From Pseudeuparius sepicola (taxonomy: Eukaryota > Arthropoda > Insecta > Coleoptera > Anthribidae), in the NCBI GenBank assembly GCA_963920635.1, contig OY987298.1, forward strand, positions 24,220,647-24,284,646: a stretch of 64,000 nucleotides of DNA. The letters run 5' to 3'. Every line of letters starts with the position of its first letter. Within the stretch, counting starts at the first letter, position 1. The position numbers and the translations under genes were made by a program. This document shows, piece after piece, positions 1-9,500 of this stretch. The notes below the pieces were generated by a model. That model worked only from the letters and a program-made list of their open reading frames with translations. It was not told the DNA's origin and did not search any database.

Positions 1-493
1 TCCGATCATCACTTGGACCACTGTCAAATAGCAGAAAGGGTTCACCATTGATGGTAATATAATCACTGGGAAGGCTGAGTTCTGTTAGCGAACGTGGATT
101 TGGCGGGACATTTTCCGCTCTGTTCCGCACGCGTTGAACAGTTCTCTTTAAACTAACAACGGGAGGCAATTGTGCTGAGACTGCAGGTGATACATTCTCG
201 GATATACTGGCAATTACTGCTTGTGTAGATAGATCAACCTGCTTTGCCATTTCCTTCATTTCGGTAACTGCAGTTTTCGCTTGAACTCTGGCAGCATCGG
301 CAACATGGAGATGATGGGTGCTGTGGACTATTTCTTGGTTAATCGTGTGTACTCTTCCTCGGCAGTGATTTTTGTTGTAGTCGGAACATTTCCAAATAAT
401 CTTTTCGCCTATTGTTCGCCCTCTCTTGTGAAGATAACCATTGTGCAACAACATGGGGTTTCCCCTTTCGCTCGTCACAAACTGGAGAACCAT
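1..493 (-). CDS. FLYWCH zinc-finger / MULE transposon protein, N-terminal part (runs off window)
   Basis: Read on the minus strand, the frame is open for 164 codons from an ATG at 493 to the window edge. Residues 1-70 form a FLYWCH zinc finger. It starts MVLQFVTSERGNPMLLHNGY, has the aromatic and cysteine core around WKC (residue 36) and the second cysteine near residue 44, and closes with the H-x-x-H part of HHLHVADAARVQAK. From about residue 130 it reads PPNPRSLTELSLPSDYI followed by INGEPFLLFDSGPSDDR. That is the conserved linker I know from insect MULE-transposase-like proteins with an N-terminal FLYWCH domain. The DDE catalytic domain should lie to the left, outside the window. No stop or frameshift is visible, so this may be an intact transposon gene or a domesticated copy. 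Family assignment rests on motif recognition, not on a search. Confidence 0.75.
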   Translation of the reverse strand, partial: MVLQFVTSERGNPMLLHNGYLHKRGRTIGEKIIWKCSDYNKNHCRGRVHTINQEIVHSTHHLHVADAARVQAKTAVTEMKEMAKQVDLSTQAVIASISENVSPAVSAQLPPVVSLKRTVQRVRNRAENVPPNPRSLTELSLPSDYITINGEPFLLFDSGPSDDR

Positions 494-567
494 CTTTACT
501 TTGCACAGGATGCGAAGGTTTTAATGCCAAAGGGGTAGGTTACCTCAGTTTTATATAAAAAAATATA

Positions 568-766
568 GGGATTACGGAAAAGATAGGATTAATTTAAAAT
601 ATTATTTACCTACCTACCACTCGACACTATGAATAATAAAGGGATTACCGAAAAGATAGGATTAATTTAAAATATTATTTACCTACCTACCACTCGACAC
701 TATGAATAATAAAGGGATTACCGAAGAGAAAGGATTAATTTAAAATATTATTTACCTACCTACCAT
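568..766. repeat. 73-bp tandem repeat, about 2.7 copies
   Basis: The word gggattac recurs at 568, 641 and 714, giving a 73-bp period. Each unit includes an acctacctaccac stretch and gaataataaa. The third unit is truncated and has drifted. It lies just upstream of the start codon of the FLYWCH/MULE ORF and could belong to the 5' region of that transposon. Confidence 0.85.
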
Positions 767-859
767 TTGAGCCTTTTCACAAATCATTTGAAAATTATTC
801 TGGGCCAATTAAGATAATTTATTATTATATTAACATAATTGTTTTTCGTAAATCCAAGA

Positions 860-1025
860 ATCTTGCGTCCGGATCTCGTCGCGTCCAATTGTTATACACG
901 CCCAATTGTCGTACACGTCCAATTCTCGCGCGTCCAAATGTCGCACGCGTCCAATTGTCGCGCGTCCAATTATCCGCGTCCAGTTGTCGCGCGTCCTATT
1001 TCCCGCGTCCAGTTGTCGTATATCC
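860..1025. repeat. Degenerate CG-rich minisatellite (cgcgtccaattgtcg)
   Basis: About nine imperfect copies of a 16-19 bp unit, cgcgtccaattgtcg, lie side by side. The short ORFs across it are repeat translations and not credible genes. Confidence 0.75.
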
Positions 1026-4000
1026 CACCTTTAGCACTGCCAGATCAGTATATGCATGTCTCTCTCCTCTCCTGTTTCAAAAATGTTTCGAATGAGAATT
1101 GATTGTTTATTTTCCCGCTTCCCGCCGTCAGTAACTCTGCGTTTACTTTGTATAATCCTCCCATTCTTCACACCTCGGACGGCGGGGCCCCTCCGCCCCC
1201 TGTTTTCCTTTAATTACCGTAATTCACTTTTTAAAATCAAATCGGCGAGCCGCAAAGCCGGTAATCTTCGAAATTTATGCGCGGAGGAGTGGGGGGGGAA
1301 GCTGGGGATGCGCCCCCAGGCTAGTTGGCGTCCCGCCTCCCGGAGGGCGCTCTCTTATCGACGCATTACAAGCCACCGGAGGCGGCCTACACTTCCGGCG
1401 CCCGGCTTGTCCGGGGGATGGAGGTGTATTGCGCCAGTGGTAGCCACGGAATAAACTTAAAAATTTTCGTCTCTGATTTGTTCTCACATTTTACGTGCCT
1501 CGGTCGATCTAACGTATCCCTCGGCTGTATGAAAGGTTTTCCGCCTCGGTTATACTCTCATCAGACAAATAATAAACATAGACTAATAATTCAATAAAGT
1601 ACGGATATGCCAAGATAAAAAAATTTTTAGTAACATTATTTGTCTGAGTTGGTAACAGAAAAATCTAAAACAAAACAATGCAATGATTTCACCATTGTCT
1701 TCATAAATTTATCTTGTACTTGTCCGAAATAAATATATAACCAACCTTAAAAAACATAAATTTGGAACAATAATTACTTGATACCTACAATCTACATAAA
1801 TATAGTAAAAAGTCTATAAATAATATCCTTTAATAAATTGCTTATTCTGGTTAATATGGCAACGTTGCACGAGCTCTTTGTGACCGATGCGCATTTTCAT
1901 TATTATGCCCCTACAGCTGATCCAGAGTTCGTTGAGATTTCGCCGGTTTGTGTTGATGTGTTTCGAGTGTTTACTTTTTCGTTATTCTTGTCTTTTTTGA
2001 GGAGATTTTGGGGTTATTGGATAAAAGATATAAAATATAGTTAAGTTAGTAATAATTAGTGAATCAATCTAGTTTTAAGAACGATGGGAAGAGTAAAGTA
2101 TTGGATTTGTGGCATAGGAAACGTAACCTCTGGTTATGCAGGCATTAATTTTCCTACTAGAATTAAGTGTTTGGATTTTGGTTTTTAAGTGCTGCGGCAG
2201 TATCTGAAATATGTGGAGGACAGTTATCACACAAAATCATTGTCTCTGCAGAGATAGTCATATAACATATATTATATCCTTGTCTAGAAATGGATAGACA
2301 AGGATAATATACATTGTGTATCACTTTACTCGAGACAATTCATTATTTTTTAACAACAGGTTAGCAAGACACAAGAAATTTAGAAAACTTTTAAAATCAT
2401 GTTAGTAGATACCTATAAACATTTTTTTAAATCGGCACTGATCTGAAACGATGTGAAAATCAAACGTCAGACGGGCCCGTAGTCCGTGAAACGTGGCCAG
2501 ATATTCAAAGCTCGGCTAATAATAGTATATTATGTACCAAGGGACTAAAAGTGCGTCTTTTAATCCCGAGAGTGAAGACTGTCGCGTAATAATGTGTAAC
2601 CTTATATTTATTTATTAATGCAGCAGTTCTTACAATCAGAAGAATATAATTAGAGCAGTTGTTATGACACCAAAGGAAACTTTATGTTTGGAACTGTTGC
2701 TCAGGTTGATATACCTACATTGTTGCAATTCGTGCTGTAGCTTTACCGCAATCATGATTTCGACAACAAATTGCAACAATGTCTACCCTTTCCGCGATAG
2801 AATAAACCATTTCGAAAATACGTTTCCACTTTCAATAGCAGGCTGAAACTAACGATTTCGTGGTTACAAACAAAAAAACGGGAACTTTTTTCGTGACAGT
2901 GACTTTTTGTTACATATTTTAAAAAGATATAAGGTTTGAATTCGTATGAACTTTTTTGTTTTGCTTCAGCTTTTTCATTTGTGACTTTTTTGTAAACTGA
3001 TCGACACGTCAATAAAAACTAGGTAATTTGGTCATGCATAGTAGATAAAAAAACTTATTAGTGGCGAGCATTTGTGTAAGAAATTACTACGCGTTCAGTG
3101 GATTGTGAACTTTCCGTTTTTAGCCAATGATTCTGTTAAATCTCAACAGATTTCTAAAAACGACGCATCACTGTATTCGCAATAAAAAGGGCTTTAAAAT
3201 GATGCACCACAAGGGGGGAATTTTCAAATATTTTTCGGTTTTCTAATTTTTGGGGGTCAAGTTTTCGTTGGGAAACCCTGTAAAATGAAATTATAGGACT
3301 GGTAATATGACCACTGGCGAAAATCATCCGCAACCCCCATCTCCCCTAGGTGTCGACGGCGCGTGTCGCCCTCTCGCCGTGAATAGCGCGCCCTGATTAT
3401 TTTCATTTGCACCACAAACAGGGCTGATTGAGTGCGGCCTGCGGGCCTGCGCCCCCAGGGGCACCGGATCCTCTTGCGGCGGTTGATAAGATTAAACAGC
3501 GCCCCATTGTCCGCGACGAAACGTGACTCGGGGTAAAATAAGTTGTGTTGTGTGGGAACGGTCTTTAATTTTCGATATTCCTTCGCTCAAGCTGATAAAA
3601 CTGAAAGATGTTTCCGAAGCCACGAGCTGAAGTTAGCTGCATTTGTCGGTTTTTCAGCAATGTTGCCAGAGCTAGTAGGTACAGAAAATGTACAAATCTA
3701 GTACCTTTTGCATTCCTTATTTTGACAATTTTCTAGTGCGCATTTTAGCAAGTTACAAGGTTCAAAGCTATGTTGTTTTCTTTCAATAGGATTGTGTGAT
3801 TTGTTTCTGTGATTTTGATCGGCCGACATTTTAATATAATATATCTGCTGAAAGGACCCACGATTTTCATTTACATAATTCGAGTAACACAGGAGTGACA
3901 TTTTTATTTTGAAAAACAGGCACACCTGATACTAGTGTCAGGTGTGAAATTCATAAGGAGGAGTACCTTTTGACGAGAAGAGTTTTTCAGTTTTTGTACA

Positions 4001-4354
4001 TATAATTTACCAAACATTCATTTATTGTCGAATATAGAGAAAGATACACCTCATTAAGGAGTGTGTACCATGTAAGTTTCTTGTTACGTCCAATTTTTAA
4101 AGATGGCCTTTTCGACCTATTTCATTTACGTTTACTCCATTTGTAGGTACCTATTTGCCTACAAAACAATGTAGACATGGAAGCAAAAATATCCAGTTTT
4201 CGAAATTTTAAAAATTTTAAAAACTTGAGATATTTGTTGTTGAATAATGTTGCGTTGCCTGATTTTTGGCAAAAAAAAATCCATAAAGCGATTTTTCAAA
4301 AAGTCGAGTTTAAAAAATCATATTGTAGGCAATGAGTGGTGCGGACTGTCACTA
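1026..4354. other. Non-coding stretch with GC-rich islets
   Basis: No credible gene is seen. A GC-rich, CpG-rich patch lies at about 1175-1445 and another at about 3325-3535. A near-palindromic hairpin is centred on 2290 (atatccttgtcta against tagacaaggata). A 33-codon ORF begins at 2084 in a good context (acgATGG), but I recognise no domain in it. The rest is AT-rich and featureless to me. Confidence 0.4.
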
Positions 4355-4658
4355 TGGTGGTATGTTTTTTTTTTTTTGGGGGGGGGGGGCTTGGCTTCTG
4401 CGGCCATTTTAACCAGCTTTCGGGGTATTATTGCAACCCCCTTCGATTGGTTGGGGGGTTCGTCTGGCTCTGAGCCATTCCCCCCAACTATAGCCATTTC
4501 AAATTACCTTAATTCTAATCCTATCCTAACTTAAACCTAAAGACAAACCAACACCCATGGCACATACCGTGGTGGGACTCGAACCCACGACGTACGGTGC
4601 CAAAGCGTGGGTCTAATCGAAAGACCCACTCGGACACCGCCGCCCCTGGTGGTATGTT
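4355..4658 (-). mobile_element. tRNA-derived SINE with perfect 12-bp target-site duplication
   Basis: On the minus strand the element starts at 4646 with a tRNA-like head. It has box A (TGTCCGAGTGG) and box B (GGGTTCGAGTCC) about 50 nt apart, the internal RNA polymerase III promoter. The body runs to 4367 and ends in an oligo-C then oligo-A tail, seen as ttttttttttttt then ggggggg on the + strand. The 12-bp flanks tggtggtatgtt at 4355-4366 and 4647-4658 are identical, showing target-primed insertion. A diverged relative of the head is at 59305-59393. The head resembles a type-II (Ser/Leu-like) tRNA by length, but I cannot fix the parent isotype. Confidence 0.85.
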
Positions 4659-5007
4659 CCATAAGTGGAAAACGTATAACATTAAAATCGTACGCTGCAT
4701 CAAAATTGTACAGGGCTGTTTTGGGTCAAATATAAACACCCTGTGAAGTAAGAATTTTTCCGCCAGGAATTAACGTTTTACATGCGAAGATCGAAAGGTA
4801 ATTATCAGAGCTCAGCAAGAGCTTATGTTTTGCCCATCCCTTCTTTTTCTTCTTTCCACAATCCTTGTACCTATGCGAAACGTTTTTGAGATTATTTTGA
4901 CACTGAGATTATTTTGAAAGAAATTATTTTGCTTGGTTTAGAAACTAATTTGGGTCATAATTATCTTAGTTTCTAGAAATCATTGTGCCCAGGTTTTTTG
5001 TACTATA

Positions 5008-5360
5008 CTAAAATCGAGCAACTCTTACGCCTGGCATAAACAAGAGCACGTGCGTTGAAATATCTGCCATAGCCGCACGGAGGTACGACCTTTATTTAAT
5101 TTTAGTCTTACAATGGTGTACATCAAAATATTTCAGACAAGAATTATTGGCTTAATTAAAATGGTTCAAAACATGGATAAAATTATTTGTGGCAGTGTCT
5201 AAATAGCTGAAAAAACAAGATAAAACCGAATATCTACACTTTTGCGATCGAGCACGTCCCTGTTGCCGAGTCGGGTGAAATTTTATAGCCTACCGACCAA
5301 TCGCGGATCATTGAACACATGGTTTTATTTACGCCAGGCGTACGGATTGCTCGATTTTAG
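5008..5360. mobile_element. MITE with CTAAAATCGAGCAA inverted ends
   Basis: The left end CTAAAATCGAGCAA followed by CTTACGCCTGGC is mirrored at the right by GCCAGGCGTA, then TTGCTCGATTTTAG. Both ends are flanked by TATA, so a TA-type target duplication is likely. Nothing inside is coding. A second copy lacking its left end is at 39665-39834, showing this is a dispersed family. Confidence 0.75.
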
Positions 5361-5612
5361 TATAGTGTAAAACATTTATACAGGGTGTTGTGTGAATGAA
5401 AGCATGCAATAAAGAGTAACTTTTTTCAGATCGGGCTCCGTTTAGGAGATATTCAGTTATAAAAATACTTTATTATTTTATTCCACAATTTGTAATATCC
5501 CACTAAAGTAAATAATAAATTTCGACAAAGTTATTAACCACGTTAAAAACTACAGTAGATGTTTCAAAATGCCACCATTTACATTGGCAACGCAAAACAA
5601 TACAATTGTATA

Positions 5613-5857
5613 TGTTCAGTTCTTGATCAGTTATGTAATATTTTGATCTTTCCGCCGTCTGCCTGATGACTGGTCTTGTGGCGCCGCTTAGCGGTGGAAT
5701 TGTAACATAACATAAGTCACTTTTCGACACGGTAACGAAAGACGCAGTTGTATTGTAACAAATTGCTTCAAAAAATAAACGAATTATTATAAAAGTGTGC
5801 ACGCGAGTTTGAATTCGTAAACAAGCCTATGGTAATACTAGAACGTAAAAACATTCA
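5613..5857 (+). repeat. 5' LTR of BEL/Pao element
   Basis: This TGTTCAG...ACATTCA LTR is 245 bp, the same length as the 3' LTR and matching it throughout by eye. An AATAAA polyadenylation signal lies at 5774-5779. The transcription start was not located. Confidence 0.92.
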
Positions 5858-5858
5858 T

Positions 5859-5876
5859 TGGTCCTTCGAGCCGGAT
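5859..5876 (+). promoter_or_regulatory. Primer binding site, tRNA-Tyr type
   Basis: TGGTCCTTCGAGCCGGAT begins one base after the 5' LTR. Its complement is the 3' end of eukaryotic tRNA-Tyr, including CCA, so tRNA-Tyr is the likely reverse-transcription primer. Confidence 0.85.
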
Positions 5877-6002
5877 GACCAAATTCGCGTCGCGAAACGC
5901 TTAAAAAGAAAAAGTAACCTTCGGGTCGAAAGTGACGGGTCGCGATCGAGTTCGTAAAAACCCGAGCGACGTAAACGTCAACAAAAAAAATTCGTTAAAA
6001 AA

Positions 6003-6197
6003 ATCAACGACGCCAGCGAGAGCGTAACAAGGCAGTTCTACAGCGAGAACGTCTTGATTTCATCAAAGCAACGTGTCTCTGGACGACGCAGAGGCATATC
6101 AACGACGCCAACGAGAGCGCTACAAGAAGGCAGTTCTACAGCGAGAACGTCTTCATCGAATCACGTGTCCCTGGTCGACGCAGGGGCATATCATCGA
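6003..6197 (+). repeat. 95-bp tandem duplication in the BEL leader
   Basis: The words atcaacgacgcc, ggcagttctacagcgagaacg and gcatatca occur twice with a 95-bp offset (6003 and 6098). The copies differ by a few substitutions and small indels. They lie in the untranslated leader between the primer binding site and the gag ATG, where RNA packaging signals are expected. The 102-codon frame over them is not a credible gene. Confidence 0.7.
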
Positions 6198-6584
6198 AGC
6201 AGCGAGACTTCAAACAGGCGACAATCGGCATAGTACGAGGGCCGGCGGTATCGCAAGCATTCATTCCCGTTCACCAAGTGGAATTGGGACATCACAACAT
6301 AAAAGGGGGCTCCTGGACGGGACCAACGAGACGGCCGCAGGACATAACCTCAACAAAACCAAAACGAATCACGGACCATAGAGGTTACAACACAACCGAC
6401 TACCTAGAGGTGCGATACGAGTAAGTCTTTTTACCAAAAATTCCCCAAAACCTTATTCCCACGCTTCGAGTCAAACAAAAGAATAAAAATAGAACATTCA
6501 TTCGTATTTACGTAATAAAACATTCATTCATAAAATAACCTTTCAACAATTTTGAGTTTTTCTTTCAAATACCGAAAAAACAAG

Positions 6585-9500
6585 ATGACAGACGAAAACG
6601 CAGCTCACCCGAAAGGTTTCACAACCCGCAGGGGTCAATTAAAAGCCCAATTAACTCGATTTTCCAAATTTCTCGAAAACGTTACTTCGGAAAATATTTG
6701 TGAATTAAAAATGCGCTTACAAAAAATAGAAGCTATTTGGGACGAATTTATGGACGTGCAATTAAGCATAGAAGAAATAGATAACGACGATTTACAACAA
6801 GCCCGCGAGCGCGAATCTTTTGAAAATGCATACTTTCAATTTTCAGCAAAAGCAAGTGAATTAATCGCACGTCATGAAACAGAAAAACCATCGCGTACAT
6901 CAATTCTTGAAAATTCAAACACTGAGTCGCAAAACCAAACAAGTTTAAACCTTATTCCCCAAATGTCAAATTTACCACCTATCAATTTACCAAAATTTTC
7001 AGGCCAATATGATGAGTGGCTACAATTTTTCGAAATTTTTAAGTCTATAGTCCATGACAATGAAAAAATTGGGAAGGTTCAAAAATTTTATTATCTACAG
7101 TCATGTCTATGCGGTGAAGCTTCAAAGGTATTAAGTTCACTACAGGTTTGTGAGAGTAACTACGAAATTGCAATTTCATTGTTAAAAGAACGATTCGAAA
7201 ACCGACGATTAACAATACACAAACACGTAAAAAATATTTTTGACTTTCCAGCGATTCCCAAGGAAAATCACGTGGCTATACGAAAACTAATAGACAGCTT
7301 CTCAATAAATATTCGAGCACTAAACGTATTAGGGGAACCAACAGAATATTGGGACACTCTTTTAATATATCTAATAACCACGAAACTAGATGTACACACA
7401 CGTCGCGATTGGGAAATCAACAACAAACGTGACAGTCCTAGATATGATGATCTAATTGCTTTTCTAAAAAACAAATGTCAAATCCTAGAAACCTTAGACA
7501 ACAAATCTTTTGAAAAACCTTTCGACAAATTCAATAAAAATTCAAGCTTCAATAAAACAATGGTACACGTTGCAACAAATAATGACAATACAATATATTG
7601 CACATATTGCAAACAAAATTCACATTACACATTCAAGTGCCAAAAATTACTTTCTTTACCTATCAAAGACCGTTTCAAACAACTAAAAGATCTAAACATT
7701 TGCACGAATTGTCTAAGAGCAGGTCATAGTGTTTTAAATTGCATTGGCAGAAAATGTCGTTTATGTGGAAAACGTCACAACACAATTTTGCATGATTCTA
7801 ATTATCGCCCAGGGTATCAACAAAGCAATCAGTCCAACAATCAACCAATAAACAATAATGCAAACATGCGAGCAAGCAAGCCAACATCAACAATAACTAA
7901 CAATAACGCGGAAAATGCAGTTGTAGGCAACACAAGCGACACTTCAAAGGTAACCCTAACCTCTCAAATAAATCCAAAAGAAAACTGGCAAATTCTTCTC
8001 GCGACAGCTATCATTTGCATGCAAGACGAAAATATGTCAATAGAATGTCGAGCTTTATTGGATTCGGCAAGTCAGTCTAACTTTTGCACAATAAATCTTT
8101 TCGAATGTTTACAAAAAGACGCTAGAGAAATAGAAATACCTATTCAAGGTATCAGTCAAATGCACTGCACTATCTCTCACTCGTTTATAACCCAGATTCA
8201 ATCATGTGACGATTCATACAAAACTAACTTGCAGTTCTTAGTAATAGAGCGCATCACCACGCAACTTCCACAAAATTATGTTGACATTTCAGAACTCTGT
8301 ATACCAAAGCATATCAAGTTAGCAGACGAAAGGTTCAATATACCACAACCAATCGATGTCTTGCTAGGTGCGGAAATATTTTTCGATCTTCTACGTAATG
8401 GTCAAATTCACTTAGGAAATAATCAACCGATTTTACAAGAAACTAAGTTAGGTTGGGTAGTTTCAGGTAAAATACCTGCACTCGCACAAAATACAAAAAC
8501 CTATCAGACATCTAACTGTCACATAACCACAAATGACATTCAAAATGCACTAGAAAGATTCTGGCAGACCGAAAATATCGATCTAGCACAAAATAAATTA
8601 TCAAACGAAGAGCTAGAGTGTGAGATGCATTTTCGAGAAAACGTAAAACAAGACAAGGATTCGGGAAGGTACACTGTAAAATTACCAGTCAAGAACAATT
8701 ATAACGAGTTAGGTGAATCTTTAACAATCGCCATAGAACGATTATATGCAGTAGAAAAACGGTTAGCTAAAAATCCAGAACTCAAAATCCAATACGATGA
8801 ATTTCTTACGGAATATGAAAAATTGGGACACATGACAAAGGTAAAGGTTAACCAGTCTCACGACGAACACGACAAAATTCACGTATATCTACCACATCAT
8901 CCTGTAATTAAGAACTCAAGTACGACAACCAAAGTTCGCGTAGTTTTCGACGCGTCGTGTAAAACTTCTTCCGGTCTAAGCCTTAATGACGTGCTAAAGG
9001 TAGGTCCTAAAGTACAAAATGATTTGTTTGACATCGTAATTCGAATGCGCACATATAAATACATAATAGTAGCTGACGTTGAAAAAATGTTTCGGATGGT
9101 CGACATTCATCCAAACCAAAGAAATCTAACACGCATTGTTTGGCGCAGCAATCCGAACGATGAAATTTCACATTATACCCTAAATACAGTAACATACGGT
9201 ACTTCAAGTGCTTCATTTCTAGCAACTAGAGTTCTACATGAAATAGGTCTCAAATGTAAACATGAAAACCCTCAAATAAGCAAAATCATTCTAAATGATT
9301 TTTATATGGACGACTTGATAACGGGAGCTAACACACTAAATAAGGCAAAACAAATATACTCGGAAATTAACAAAATACTACTAGATTCTGGTTTTAAACT
9401 ACGAAAATGGCAGTCAAACAACTCCAAAATATTCAAAGATGACATCACTGATTCAGACTGTTGTTTTAATGAATTCCACATAGGTAGCACAACCGAAACT

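Noticed and set aside
2084..2188. 33-codon ORF in a good start context, possibly zinc-finger-like
   Set aside because: Too short and without a complete motif to assign.
4560..4646. Functional tRNA gene
   Set aside because: It has boxes A and B but is fused to a body with an oligo-A tail and target duplications, so it is a SINE head.
6552..6584. Gag-Pol starting at 6552
   Set aside because: That codon is TTG; the first ATG in frame is at 6585 with a good context.
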